A stretch of DNA of 64,000 bases from Nitrospira defluvii (GCA_000196815.1 FP929003.1:434001-498000); one strand, 5' to 3'; shown: positions 8,323-17,612, counted from the stretch's first letter. The notes: generated by a model not told the origin, from the sequence alone. Translations and numbers: made by a program.

Positions 8323-10953
8323 ATGGCTGATCCGTTCATTCTCTCTCTGGATGAGAGCAGTGCGCTCTATCTTGTCGGCGGCAAGGCTGCGGGCCTGGCA
8401 GAGGCACTCACTGCCGGCTTTCCTGTGCCGAAGGGGCTGTGCGTGACGACTGCAGTCTATCAACAGGGCCTGGATCAGGCCGGGGTTGATGCGACGGCGA
8501 TATGGAGGAAACTGCCTGACTTGTCTGTGGAGCAACGGGCACAAGAGCTGGCAGCAATTCAGCAGCTCTTGCTGGATCAGCCCTGGCCGGCAGGGTTCCC
8601 GGACGATCTGGAAACGGAACTGACAAGGCTGGGCGGCGATTCCTCGACCAAGTGGGCCGTCCGGTCCTCCGCCACGAATGAGGATGCTGCGGATATGAGC
8701 GCTGCCGGTCTATACCGCACGACGCTGGGTGTGTCTCCGGCGGCTGTGCTGCAATCCATCCGCGACTGCTGGATTTCGTTGTGGAATGAACGGGTGGTTC
8801 AGTATCGGTGTCGCTCAGGCGCCGACCGGCCGTGTCCCGCCATGGCCGTCGTCATTCAACCCATGCTCAGCGCACAGGCGGCAGGCGTCGCATACTCTAT
8901 TCACCCCGTCACAGGTCGAACTTCTCAGGTATCGATCAACGCCGTGCCAGGATTGGCACTCTCCCTGGTTAATGGAGAGGTGACGCCGGATCAGTATGTG
9001 GTGGAGGTATACGATGACGATCATCGACCCTTCCGCGTACGACGACGCACGCTTGCTCGGAAACGAAGGAAGCTGACGGCTACACCCGGAGGTCTGCAGG
9101 AAGAGTCGATTCCCGAGCCGGAACAACAGCAGTCTTGTCTGACGGACAAGCAATTGTTCGAGCTGACACGGATGTCCAAGCGCATCGAAGTCGCGTTCCG
9201 TCAACCAGTCGATCTCGAGTGGGCGTGGGATGCGGAGCGACTCTGGATCGTACAGGCCCGTCCGATTACCGCCGTGCGACCGTGGCCCTCTCTGACCAAT
9301 GACGAATGTGAATGGACGCGGGCCAATTTCAAAGAAACCCTCCCGGAATTGCCCAGCCCGTTAGGGCTGTCGTTTCTCGAGCGATTCATGGAGGCCTACA
9401 TCGTCACTCCCTATCGCCGACTTGGTTGCACGGTTCCCGAAGGGCTCTCGTCGGTTCGTGTGCTCCATGGACGTCCCTATCTCAACGTCACGTTGTTTTA
9501 CACCTTGGTCATGCAGCTTCACGGGAATCCGGCGTTCTTGATGGAACAGATGGGCGGTGAGCCCGTGATGTTTACCCCGTCGGTTCGGCCGCTCGGGGCG
9601 CTCGCGCTTGTTCGTGCCGGAGTCGGCATGATGCGGGAGTGGCGTAAGGCTGCGAAGCAGGGGCCGAAGAACTTTGCCGCCATGAAGGCCATGGCGGAAC
9701 GCTACCACTACGATCGCATCCAAAATCTGTCGGTGCAGGAATTGGCCGCAACCCTCGACAGCATAGGGCGGTGGCTCGACGATCATGAGGTGACCTTCGC
9801 AATCGCGGGTGGAGTGGCGCAGAGTCTTCAGGCTCTGGGGACGGTGCTTCCGGGCTGGCTTGGTTCAGACTGGCGAGAGTTGCTCAATGGGGCGTTACAG
9901 GGGCAGGGAACCGTTGTCAGTGCCGCCCAAATTGTCAGGTTGGCAGAGCTTGTCGCGGTTGCACAGCAAGAAGAAACGGCTCGACGATGGTGTTTCTCGG
10001 AAGAGTGGACGGCACGTGGGTATCGGGACGCGGTTCACGGGACGGAGTTCCTGCGGCTGTTTGATCAGTACTTAGCGGAGTACGGGCATCGTGCAGTCGG
10101 AGAGTCCGACATCATGTCCCCACGGATTGCAGATCAGCCCGATGCCGTGCTCGCCCTGTTGCAGGGACAGGTGCGTGCCGGCGTGACGGCGTCACCCCAA
10201 GAAATGCTTTCCCGTCAGGCTCAGCGACGCGAGCAGGCGCTCAGTGAGATCGCCCGGCGATTCGGGCGGCGGCGCCATCGCTGGCTCCTGTTCTGTTGGT
10301 GGTATCGGAGGCTCAGTCGCTTCTGTGCCTTGCGAGAGGAGAATCGCCATCACCTGATGTATTACTCCACAGCGGCCCGCCATCTATTGCTTCGGCTCGG
10401 TGAACGAATGGTGGAACGCGGAAGTCTCGCCGTGCGGGAAGACGTGTTTTATCTCACGCTGGATGAACGCATCGCACTGCTTGATGGCGCAAGTCGTGAT
10501 TGGCAGAGCCTCGTGCGTCGGCGCCGCGAGGAACGGCTTCGGCACGAGGCCTTGCAGGTGCCCGACACCATTCGGGACTGGGAGGCAGTCGTCGAGCAGG
10601 GGGCCCGGTCAAGCGATCAGGGGCGGGAAGGCGTGTTGCGGGGTATTGCCATCAGTGCCGGGGTTGCCAGGGGACCGGTCCGGCTCCTTCGATCGACGGC
10701 GGATTGGGAACGGGTGCGGGCGGGAGACATCCTCGTCGTTCCAGTGATCGATCCCGGGATGGCCCCTTTATTCGGAATGGCGGCCGGTCTCATCGCCGAA
10801 ATGGGAGGAACCCTCTCGCATGGGGCGATCATCGCTCGTGAATACGGCCTTCCGGTCCTGGTCAATGTGCCCTATGTCACCAGTCTATTGCGCGAAAATG
10901 AACAGGTCGAAATCGCAAGTTCCACAGGCCTCATCAGTCGATTGGTCTCTTGA
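8323..10953 (+). CDS. PEP-utilising phosphotransferase with rifampin-phosphotransferase domain order
   Basis: 876 residues in three parts. Residues 1-320 are a PPDK_N/ATP-grasp domain (VGGKAAGLAEALTAGFPVPKG, KWAVRSSATNEDA, DLEWAWDAERLWIVQARPI). About 330-780 is a large unassigned helical region. About 790-876 is the swivelling phosphohistidine domain with catalytic His833 in GGTLSHGAIIAREYGLPVLV. PEP synthase and PPDK keep the histidine domain in the middle and end in a PEP/pyruvate barrel; here the histidine domain is last and no barrel exists, which is the rifampin phosphotransferase (RPH) layout and length. It should therefore transfer a phosphate from ATP via histidine to some substrate bound by the middle domain. 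The substrate is unknown; rifamycin is one option, a housekeeping metabolite another. It follows the glycerate kinase gene closely and has no obvious ribosome site. Confidence 0.82.
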   Translation: MADPFILSLDESSALYLVGGKAAGLAEALTAGFPVPKGLCVTTAVYQQGLDQAGVDATAIWRKLPDLSVEQRAQELAAIQQLLLDQPWPAGFPDDLETELTRLGGDSSTKWAVRSSATNEDAADMSAAGLYRTTLGVSPAAVLQSIRDCWISLWNERVVQYRCRSGADRPCPAMAVVIQPMLSAQAAGVAYSIHPVTGRTSQVSINAVPGLALSLVNGEVTPDQYVVEVYDDDHRPFRVRRRTLARKRRKLTATPGGLQEESIPEPEQQQSCLTDKQLFELTRMSKRIEVAFRQPVDLEWAWDAERLWIVQARPITAVRPWPSLTNDECEWTRANFKETLPELPSPLGLSFLERFMEAYIVTPYRRLGCTVPEGLSSVRVLHGRPYLNVTLFYTLVMQLHGNPAFLMEQMGGEPVMFTPSVRPLGALALVRAGVGMMREWRKAAKQGPKNFAAMKAMAERYHYDRIQNLSVQELAATLDSIGRWLDDHEVTFAIAGGVAQSLQALGTVLPGWLGSDWRELLNGALQGQGTVVSAAQIVRLAELVAVAQQEETARRWCFSEEWTARGYRDAVHGTEFLRLFDQYLAEYGHRAVGESDIMSPRIADQPDAVLALLQGQVRAGVTASPQEMLSRQAQRREQALSEIARRFGRRRHRWLLFCWWYRRLSRFCALREENRHHLMYYSTAARHLLLRLGERMVERGSLAVREDVFYLTLDERIALLDGASRDWQSLVRRRREERLRHEALQVPDTIRDWEAVVEQGARSSDQGREGVLRGIAISAGVARGPVRLLRSTADWERVRAGDILVVPVIDPGMAPLFGMAAGLIAEMGGTLSHGAIIAREYGLPVLVNVPYVTSLLRENEQVEIASSTGLISRLVS

Positions 10954-10979
10954 CGTTTCTCTTGGATTCTCGTACCTTC
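10951..10979 (+). promoter_or_regulatory. Candidate promoter for rmuC
   Basis: TTGACG (10951-10956, overlapping the stop codon of the upstream gene), a 17-base spacer and TACCTT (10974-10979). rmuC begins at 11050 with its own AGGGAAG site. Consensus match by eye. Confidence 0.38.
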
Positions 10980-11049
10980 TACGCGATTTCCCTACAACGG
11001 TAAGGTAAACGGATTTCCGCTCAGTCGATGCATTCGTAGGGAAGCCCCC

Positions 11050-12465
11050 ATGATCGACCTCAGTTCCCCAACGTTTTTGGTCGGCACCGCCGTCGGTCTC
11101 GCCGTGGGCGTTCTGGTGACCGGATGGTGGGTGACCGTTCGTGTGCAATCACGCTATCATGCGCGGTTGCTTGAGAGCGGAGAGCGCGCGCAGCGCGCCG
11201 ATGCTTTGGCGGCGTCGCTTCAGCAGCGAGTGGATGATCAACAGTCGGAGATGGGACAGTTGCGGGACTCGCTCGCCGCGTCGCAGCAGGGCCGGACCAA
11301 AGCCGAAACCCGCATGGAAGAGGTCGCACGCAGTTTGGAGGACCAGAAGTCGCTGTTGGCGCAGGCACGGCAAGAACTCCACGACTCATTCGAGGCCTTG
11401 TCTGGCCAGGCACTGAAGCAGAATAATGAGGCGTTTTTGGACCTCGCGCGCACGTCGTTTGCCACCTTGCAGGCGGAGGCTAAGGGCGAGTTGTCCCAGA
11501 GGCAGCAAGCCATCGGTGAATTGGTCAAGCCCTTGGAGGAATCGCTCCAGCGATATCAAGAGCAGCTGCAGCAGGCTGAACAGGTTCGGCAGCGGGAATA
11601 TGGAGGCCTTGACCAGCAGTTGAGATTCATGGCCGAATCGCACCAGCGGCTCCAGCAGGAAACCGGTAATCTGGTGAAAGCCTTGCGGGCCCCGTCCGTG
11701 CGTGGACGATGGGGTGAGATGACGCTGCGTCGGGTCGCTGAACTTGCGGGGATGGTCGCCCATTGCGATTTTGTGGAGCAGGATACGATTGGATCGTTGG
11801 AAGGACTCATTCGTCCGGACATGGTCGTGTACCTGCCGGGGGGCAGGCAGATTGTGGTGGATGCCAAAACGGTCTTAGCCGCCTACCTCGATGCCTATGA
11901 GGCGGAGGATGACCAGAAGCGTCAAGCGCATCTGCTCCGCCATGCCGGTCAGGTGCGAGCCAGGATGGATGCGCTCAGTCTCAAGGCCTACTGGACGCAG
12001 TTCGGGCAAACGCCTGAATTTGTCGTCCTGTTTCTGCCGGGGGAGCAATTTCTCGGGGCGGCATTGGAGCAGGATCCGACCCTGATCGAAGACGGGTTTG
12101 CGCAAGGGGTCGTGCTCGCCACGCCAACGACGCTGATGGCGCTCTTGCGCGCCGTGGCCTATGGCTGGAAGCAGGAGCAGCTGAACGAACATGCGGAGCA
12201 GGCGGGACGACTGGGGAAGGAGCTGTACGAGCGGATGGGCGTCCTCGCCGACCACCTCAACGAGATCGGCCAGGCGCTCGGGAAAAGCGTGGGGGCCTAC
12301 AATAAGGCGGTCGGATCTTTGGAGTCTCGCGTGCTTCCTGCAGCTAGAAAATTCAAAGACCTCGGGATATCATCTGATAAAGACATTGCGTTGCTGGAAG
12401 CCTCCGGCGTCGAACCAAGGACGGGGGTTGCGTGTGCGGCAGAGAGTAGAGGGACGTTAGAATGA
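11050..12465 (+). CDS. rmuC: DNA recombination protein RmuC
   Basis: 471 residues. An N-terminal membrane helix (about 8-30) is followed by a long coiled coil (about 35-215, rich in Q, E, R and L) and the RmuC core with [40 protein letters not shown] and [16 protein letters not shown]. RmuC proteins limit inversions at short inverted repeats and have a nuclease-like fold; the exact activity is not settled in the literature I know. That role is of interest here because the window carries several inverted-repeat elements. The stop overlaps the next start by four bases (ATGA), so translation is coupled to the MazG-like gene. Confidence 0.94.
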   Translation: MIDLSSPTFLVGTAVGLAVGVLVTGWWVTVRVQSRYHARLLESGERAQRADALAASLQQRVDDQQSEMGQLRDSLAASQQGRTKAETRMEEVARSLEDQKSLLAQARQELHDSFEALSGQALKQNNEAFLDLARTSFATLQAEAKGELSQRQQAIGELVKPLEESLQRYQEQLQQAEQVRQREYGGLDQQLRFMAESHQRLQQETGNLVKALRAPSVRGRWGEMTLRRVAELAGMVAHCDFVEQDTIGSLEGLIRPDMVVYLPGGRQIVVDAKTVLAAYLDAYEAEDDQKRQAHLLRHAGQVRARMDALSLKAYWTQFGQTPEFVVLFLPGEQFLGAALEQDPTLIEDGFAQGVVLATPTTLMALLRAVAYGWKQEQLNEHAEQAGRLGKELYERMGVLADHLNEIGQALGKSVGAYNKAVGSLESRVLPAARKFKDLGISSDKDIALLEASGVEPRTGVACAAESRGTLE

Positions 12466-12890
12466 TAGATCCGCAGGCGATGGTGGAAGAGTTTCACCGC
12501 AAGTTCGATATAGCCGTCAGCGACCGGCCTTCTCTTCCGGAAGACGCCACCCGACAGCTGCGGGTGCGGCTCATTCAAGAAGAATTTGAAGAACTGCAGG
12601 AGGCCATGGTCGCCCGGGATCTCCCTGGAGTAGCGAAGGAGTTGGCGGATCTATTGTATGTCGTCTATGGCACCGCCGTGTCCTATGGATTGGATATGGA
12701 TCCGGTGTTTCGTGAGGTGCACCGGTCGAACCTGAGCAAAGTCGGAGGGTACAAGCGAGCCGACGGCAAGTGGGTCAAACCACCGACCTATTCTCCGGCT
12801 CAGGTGGAACCGCTGCTTGCGGCGCAATCGTCCGGGAGTTCGGCGGGCAGATCGCAAGTGGAGAGAAGAATGCAGGAGTCAGAGTCGTAG
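12462..12890 (+). CDS. MazG-like nucleotide pyrophosphohydrolase
   Basis: 142 residues, all-alpha NTP-PPase fold. The metal-binding motif [10 protein letters not shown] (about residues 40-49) is followed by [14 protein letters not shown] with the second acidic pair, the typical MazG/HisE-like EExxE plus ExxD pattern. [16 protein letters not shown] is a tail also seen in phosphoribosyl-ATP pyrophosphatase-like MazG relatives. It probably hydrolyses a non-canonical or modified nucleoside triphosphate, but the substrate cannot be told from sequence. Translation is coupled to rmuC through an ATGA overlap, which fits a DNA-maintenance role. The next gene begins one base after its stop. Confidence 0.8.
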   Translation: MIDPQAMVEEFHRKFDIAVSDRPSLPEDATRQLRVRLIQEEFEELQEAMVARDLPGVAKELADLLYVVYGTAVSYGLDMDPVFREVHRSNLSKVGGYKRADGKWVKPPTYSPAQVEPLLAAQSSGSSAGRSQVERRMQESES

Positions 12891-12891
12891 C

Positions 12892-13401
12892 ATGAAAGAG
12901 CTGTATTGTCCGGCGTGCGGCACGCCCTGCGTGAGAGTAACATCCGGAACCAATCTGATGGAGAAGACGCTGAACCGCTTGTCCATCTTTCATGTCCGTT
13001 GTCAGCTCTGCACGGCTCGTTTTCAGGCCCGTCGGCCGGGGAAACGGCAGACCTCCCAAGAGTTTGACCGGCGTGAGTACAGACGATTACAGGCGAATTT
13101 CGCCGCGTCGCTGATCCTGGACCAGCCGGCGGTCGGGGGGGTGATCACCGATATCTCAATGGGCGGCTGTACGTTGCTAGCCTCCTCCTCGCTCCCGCGA
13201 GGTACGTTCGTGAAGCTGGTCGTGCATGCGCCTGCCGGCCACTCCGATATCAAAGTCGATGCCGCCATGATTTGCTCCATACAGCCGCTGTCGATCGGGG
13301 TGAAGTTCCTGGAGTTTGAGCCTGATGACAAGCAGCGTATGGGGCAGCTGGTTCTCGAACTCCTCGCACATCAACAAGCGCCTCCCCGCGTCAGCGCGTA
13401 A
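12892..13401 (+). CDS. PilZ-domain protein with N-terminal zinc ribbon
   Basis: 169 residues. The N-terminus MKELYCPACGTPCVRV has CPAC, and HVRCQLCTARF has the second CxxC, so residues 4-45 look like a zinc ribbon. From about residue 60 a PilZ domain follows: RREYRRLQANF carries the RxxxR c-di-GMP motif and VITDISMGGC the D-x-S-x-x-G motif, so c-di-GMP binding is likely. The frame is open upstream to 12817, overlapping the MazG-like gene, but the ATG at 12892 comes right after that gene's stop and starts the conserved part. The output is unknown; proteins of this layout may couple c-di-GMP to surface behaviour. Confidence 0.82.
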   Translation: MKELYCPACGTPCVRVTSGTNLMEKTLNRLSIFHVRCQLCTARFQARRPGKRQTSQEFDRREYRRLQANFAASLILDQPAVGGVITDISMGGCTLLASSSLPRGTFVKLVVHAPAGHSDIKVDAAMICSIQPLSIGVKFLEFEPDDKQRMGQLVLELLAHQQAPPRVSA

Positions 13402-13486
13402 CCATCACGCGGTTCAACTTCGTGCCATTCGCGTAACTCCCGTCTCCTTCCGGCGTTGGGCTGCGACTATGTATGAAGTTGTGATG

Positions 13487-14344
13487 TCAGGGCTTCCGGC
13501 GGAAGGACGTCAGCATATTGTCGAGGAGGCGTACCCTTCCGATGCGCATGGCCCCGAGCAGGACAGCCTGGCGATTGAGCTGGGAGAGCGGTTCGAGAGT
13601 CACGGGATCACAGACCGCAAGGTACTCCACAGTCGCGAGCGGTTCTGTCGCGGCCACGCGCAGCATGTGACGCTGAATACGGGCTGCATTCCGTTCTCCG
13701 GCACGAATTGCCGCTATGCCGGCCTGGAGCGCGCGAGAGAGTACAGGCGCCGCCTGCCGCTCTGAGCTCGACAGATAGACATTGCGCGAACTGAGCGCCA
13801 GCCCGTCGGCCTCCCGCACCGTCGGATGGATAATGGGATGCCCGGGCAAGTTGAGATCCTTCACGAGTTGTTGCACCAGGGCGGCCTGCTGATAGTCTTT
13901 TTGACCGAACCACGTCTTGTCGGGCTGGACCAGGGACAGCAATTTGGTGACGACCGTTGCCACGCCTTGAAAATGGTGCGGTCGCGCTTCCCCTTCCCAA
14001 CGCCGGGCTATCCCCGGCACGGTCACGACCGTTTGAGCGCCAACCGGATACATCGTCTTGACAGTAGGGGCGAAGATGGCATCCACACCTTCCTTTCGGC
14101 ACAGCGCTTGATCGAGTCGAAGCTGGCGTGGATAGTTCGAAAGGTCTTCCGTCGGCCCGAATTGTGTCGGGTTTACAAAGATGCTCACCACAACCGCGTC
14201 GCAGGCCAGTCGGGCGGCACGGATCAAGGCGCGGTGCCCTTCGTGTAAGGCTCCCATCGTCGGCACGAACCCGATCGTGACGCCTTCGCGATGAAGTCGG
14301 CGGCTCCAGTCGGCCATGGCCGGCGTCGTGCGAATGATCTTCAT
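13487..14344 (-). CDS. panC: Pantothenate synthetase
   Basis: 285 residues. Joins pantoate and beta-alanine with ATP to give pantothenate, the precursor of coenzyme A. The nucleotidyltransferase motif is VPTMGALHEGHRALI near residues 28-42 (HxGH type). FVNPTQFGPTEDLSNYPR binds pantoate, and WFGQKDYQQAALVQQLVKDL and LALSSRNVYLS (the KMSKS-equivalent loop) are intact. Its ATG overlaps the folK stop by four bases (14341-14344), so the two vitamin genes are translationally coupled. Confidence 0.97.
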   Translation of the reverse strand: MKIIRTTPAMADWSRRLHREGVTIGFVPTMGALHEGHRALIRAARLACDAVVVSIFVNPTQFGPTEDLSNYPRQLRLDQALCRKEGVDAIFAPTVKTMYPVGAQTVVTVPGIARRWEGEARPHHFQGVATVVTKLLSLVQPDKTWFGQKDYQQAALVQQLVKDLNLPGHPIIHPTVREADGLALSSRNVYLSSSERQAAPVLSRALQAGIAAIRAGERNAARIQRHMLRVAATEPLATVEYLAVCDPVTLEPLSQLNRQAVLLGAMRIGRVRLLDNMLTSFRRKP

Positions 14345-14904
14345 GCCCGTGGACCTGCTGTCGGGGGTGGGCTGCAGGCAGGGCGTGATCCGTAACGGGA
14401 ATTCGGCTGAGGGACGAGCAGGCGAACGATCGATGGATCAGTGAGTTGCGATAAAAGATCGCGCAAGCTTTGTTCGAGCACCGGATGTCGCCGCTCGGGA
14501 TCGAGTTCGGCCAGCGGGGTCAGCACAAATCGTCGTTGATGCAGGCGGGGATGCGGGACGATCAGGGTCGGCTCGGCAAGAATGCAGTCATCATACAACA
14601 GCACGTCGAGATCCAGAGTGCGAGGCCCCTTGCGGTTGTCTTGATCGCGCCCCAACGCCCGTTCGATCTCACGGCAGATCTCCAACAGGCTCTTCGGGGC
14701 GATGTTCGTCTCGATCTGCACCACACCGTTAAGGAACCAGGAGGGACCGGGGGCGGCCCCGTCCTCGAGCGGTTCGGTTTCGTAGAGCGATGACACCGCC
14801 TCCAGCCGTGAATGCGGGAGCAGACCAAGCAGTGTCACGGCCCGGTCACAAAAGTCGATCCGGTTTCCCAGGTTCGAGCCGAAACCGATGAATGCAGTAG
14901 CCAT
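14341..14904 (-). CDS. folK: 2-amino-4-hydroxy-6-hydroxymethyldihydropteridine pyrophosphokinase
   Basis: 187 residues. Transfers pyrophosphate from ATP to the pterin in folate synthesis. The family signature is complete: FIGFGSNLGNR at the start, YETEPLEDG, FLNGVVQIET, and the catalytic loop GPRTLDLDVLLYDD with its aspartates, then VPHPRLHQRRFVLTPLAEL. A GTG/ATG further upstream (14931) is in frame, but AGGA lies 5 bases before the ATG at 14904, and MATAFIGFGSN is the family N-terminus. It is the first gene of a two-gene unit with panC. Confidence 0.96.
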   Translation of the reverse strand: MATAFIGFGSNLGNRIDFCDRAVTLLGLLPHSRLEAVSSLYETEPLEDGAAPGPSWFLNGVVQIETNIAPKSLLEICREIERALGRDQDNRKGPRTLDLDVLLYDDCILAEPTLIVPHPRLHQRRFVLTPLAELDPERRHPVLEQSLRDLLSQLTDPSIVRLLVPQPNSRYGSRPACSPPPTAGPRA

Positions 14905-14991
14905 CGTGGTCCTGACAGGGCTCAATGGCACATGAACATGTGCGTATCGGGCCCCTCTACTCGGAATGGAAGAGGGGTCGTCACGTCTGCC

Positions 14992-16167
14992 TTAGAATCC
15001 GGCTTTCTTGATTCGCTCGACTGCTTCCGCCAGTCGTTCCTTCGTCGTACAGACCGTCATGCGAATGTAGCCTTCGCCCGGGGCACCGAACCCGTTCCCC
15101 GGTGTCGTGACGATACCGGCCTTCTCCAGGAGGTGGGCCGTGAAGGAGGCGGAGGTATAACCTTTTGGAACCGTCACCCAAATGTAGAAGGCGGCAGGAG
15201 GCGGATCGACTTCCAGGCCCAGTTTCTTCAATCCGGGCACGAGGGTGTCGCGCCGTTCCTGATAAATTTTTCGCAGTTCATCGGTGACCGAATCGTCCAG
15301 CCCGAGCGCGGTGATGCCCGCTGCCTGGACCGCCTCGAATACGCCTGAGTCCAACTGGCTCTTCACGCGGCCGAGTCCGGCCAAGACATTCTTGTTCCCG
15401 ACGGCAAATCCGATCCGCCAGCCGGTCATGTTGTAGGTCTTAGAAAGCGAATGGAATTCCACACCGACATCCTTCGCCCCGTCCACTTCGAGAAAACTCA
15501 CCGGACGTTTGCCGTCGTAATAAATCTCCGAGTAGGCGGCATCGTGACAGACGATCACCTGATTCTCCTGGGCAAATTCCACCACGCGCTTGAAGTAGTC
15601 TTTGCTCATGATGACCGAGGTGGGATTATTCGGCGAATTCAGCCACATCAGCTTCGCTTTCTTCGCCACATCTTTCGGGATGGCATTGAGGTCGGGCAGA
15701 AAGCCGTTGGCCTTTGTCAGCGGCATGATGTGGGAGACGCCGCCGCAAAAGCTCGTTCCCACCGGATAGACCGGATACCCTGGGCTCGGCACGAGGACGA
15801 TGTCTCCCGGATCGATGAACGCCAGATGGACGTGACCGATGCCTTCCTTCGATCCGATCAGGGTCAGCACTTCATCCGCGGGATCGAGCGCCACATTGAA
15901 GCGTCGCTTGTACCAATCCGCGACGGCCTTACGAAACGACAGCATGCCTTCATAAGAGGGGTATTGGTGATGCTTCGGGTTTTTGGCGGCTTGGGCCAAG
16001 CTATCGATGATCGGCGTGGGCGTAGGGAGGTCGGGATCACCGATACCGAGGTTGATGATATCGACCCCCCGCGCGAGTGCCTCCTGTTTCATCTTGTCGA
16101 TGGCGGCGAACAAGTAAGGCGGCAGCGTCTTAATGCGGGTTGCGACTTCGATCGGGAAACCGGCCAT
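14992..16167 (-). CDS. dapL: LL-diaminopimelate aminotransferase
   Basis: 391 residues, class I PLP aminotransferase. Converts tetrahydrodipicolinate directly to LL-diaminopimelate using glutamate, bypassing the succinyl or acetyl intermediates. NLGIGDPDLPTP near residue 39, HHQYPSYEGMLSFRKA, WLNSPNNPTS, HDAAYSEIYYDG and the PLP lysine in HSLSKTYNMTGWRIGF are all present, and the sequence style is DapL rather than aspartate aminotransferase. AAAGGAG lies 9 bases before the ATG. Together with lysA-dapA-dapB at the left edge it gives a nearly complete lysine and peptidoglycan precursor route. A perfect hairpin sits 22 bases upstream of the start. Confidence 0.93.
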   Translation of the reverse strand: MAGFPIEVATRIKTLPPYLFAAIDKMKQEALARGVDIINLGIGDPDLPTPTPIIDSLAQAAKNPKHHQYPSYEGMLSFRKAVADWYKRRFNVALDPADEVLTLIGSKEGIGHVHLAFIDPGDIVLVPSPGYPVYPVGTSFCGGVSHIMPLTKANGFLPDLNAIPKDVAKKAKLMWLNSPNNPTSVIMSKDYFKRVVEFAQENQVIVCHDAAYSEIYYDGKRPVSFLEVDGAKDVGVEFHSLSKTYNMTGWRIGFAVGNKNVLAGLGRVKSQLDSGVFEAVQAAGITALGLDDSVTDELRKIYQERRDTLVPGLKKLGLEVDPPPAAFYIWVTVPKGYTSASFTAHLLEKAGIVTTPGNGFGAPGEGYIRMTVCTTKERLAEAVERIKKAGF

Positions 16168-16189
16168 GCGTGAGGACTCCTTTGTTGAC

Positions 16190-16207
16190 CTGAGCGTCAG
16201 CGCTCAG
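16190..16207. promoter_or_regulatory. Perfect 7-bp inverted repeat in the dapL leader
   Basis: CTGAGCG, a four-base loop TCAG, then CGCTCAG, located 23-40 bases upstream of the dapL start and just beyond its ribosome site. It could be an RNA hairpin in the dapL leader or an operator for the divergent promoters of dapL and the acyltransferase gene. No partner regulator is identified. Confidence 0.35.
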
Positions 16208-16316
16208 CTGTGTGCAATCGGTGAGCGGCTATTCGCCCTCAACCCGGGATCAATAAGGGACTAGGGTACCGCAGGATCACTCCGGCAATCAACGGAGTGC
16301 TACGGGAAGAGGCGTG

Positions 16317-17612
16317 ATGTCCGGTTGGTGGGTGGGCGAGAGGCTGGGAGCGGGACTCGCGTACTCGCAAGCCATACACTGGTCAGGTTGCGGGAAAGCT
16401 TCGACAAATGTGAACTCCTATGGTCTCATCCGATACATGGATGTTACCAGCCTGTGGCCTGCCGTTGCGGCCCTCTTGCTCGCACTGGGCACCGCGACGC
16501 TGCTTCCGGAGATTACTCCCCGTCAGGCGACATCGCCTGTCCGATATACCTCCCTCGATGGGCTTCGGGGATATCTGGCCTTCGCCGTATTCCTGAGCCA
16601 TTCGTCGATCTGGTATTTTTATCTGCGTTCCGGTACGTGGGATGTCCCCCCCTCGAATTTTTATGCGCACCTCGGCCAAAGCAGCGTGATCCTCTTTTTC
16701 ATGATTACCGCCTTTCTCTTTTGGTCCAAGCTACTTGACGGGCGAGTGCAACCGGTCGACTGGTCGCGACTGTATCTTGCCCGGGTATTTCGACTGGTGC
16801 CGTTGTATCTATTGGTGGTGATCGGCGTGGTGAGTATCGCGCTCTATCGTGCCGGATTTCGATTGCAGGAGTCGATGACCTCCTTTGCGCTGCACCTAGC
16901 GAGTTGGCTCACGTTTACGATTCCGGGGATTGCGCCCGTCAATGGCTTTGCCGAAACGATTCCCTTGGCCGGGGCCGTGTGGTCTCTGCCGTATGAATGG
17001 TTGTTTTATGCATGCCTTCCCATCGGCTCATGGTGCATTCGTGCGGCGACGCCGACCTCATGGCTGCTGTTCAGTGCCGCGGCAGTCGTGACACTGACGA
17101 CGGTGATGCCGGACGTTCGCAGTCCTGTGCTGTATGCGTTCGGTGGAGGGATCGCAGCCGCGAGCCTGGCGCGTGTTGATGCAATACGTACGAGGCTCAC
17201 TCATCGAGTCAGGGGTTTGGTCGTGGTCGCTTGTCTTGGGATAACGATGTGGCTTTTCGAGACGGCCTACACGGTTCCCGCATTGCTGCTACTGACCGGC
17301 GCATTTACGATTATCGCCTGTGGGAACTCGATCTACGGCATTCTTGAATGGCCGACGTCCGTCCTGTTGAGCGAAATGGGGTATAGCCTGTACCTGCTAC
17401 ATAGCCTGCTGTTGTTTGCCGTCTATCGGTTGGTACTTGGCGAATGGGCGTCAACGCTCTCGGCCACTGAACATTGGTCCGTTGTGCTAGCCCTCGTGCC
17501 CATTCTCATTGTCCTGTGTTTTGCCACGTTTCGCCTGATTGAACAACCGGCAATGGCTGCCGTACCCCGGTGTCATGCCTGGCTGGTTGCTCACCTCAAC
17601 GAACGCCCATAG
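16317..17612 (+). CDS. Acyltransferase family 3 membrane protein
   Basis: 431 residues from the ATG at 16317. About ten hydrophobic helices with the family 3 motif YTSLDGLRGYLAFAVFLSHSS (catalytic histidine in the second half), then YLARVFRLVPLYLLVV and WSLPYEWLFYACLP. These enzymes move acetyl or other acyl groups onto sugars of surface polysaccharide or lipids at the inner membrane. The N-terminal 40 residues before MDVTSLWPAV look unlike the family, so an ATG at 16437 is an alternative start, but GAGG lies before 16317 and nothing good precedes 16437. It lies 1.6 kb upstream of the Wzm/Wzt exporter, a possible but unproven partner. Confidence 0.82.
   Translation: MSGWWVGERLGAGLAYSQAIHWSGCGKASTNVNSYGLIRYMDVTSLWPAVAALLLALGTATLLPEITPRQATSPVRYTSLDGLRGYLAFAVFLSHSSIWYFYLRSGTWDVPPSNFYAHLGQSSVILFFMITAFLFWSKLLDGRVQPVDWSRLYLARVFRLVPLYLLVVIGVVSIALYRAGFRLQESMTSFALHLASWLTFTIPGIAPVNGFAETIPLAGAVWSLPYEWLFYACLPIGSWCIRAATPTSWLLFSAAAVVTLTTVMPDVRSPVLYAFGGGIAAASLARVDAIRTRLTHRVRGLVVVACLGITMWLFETAYTVPALLLLTGAFTIIACGNSIYGILEWPTSVLLSEMGYSLYLLHSLLLFAVYRLVLGEWASTLSATEHWSVVLALVPILIVLCFATFRLIEQPAMAAVPRCHAWLVAHLNERP

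Noticed and set aside
8323-10953. Annotation as phosphoenolpyruvate synthase
   Set aside because: The N-terminal ATP-grasp domain would suggest it, but the phosphohistidine domain is C-terminal and there is no PEP/pyruvate barrel.
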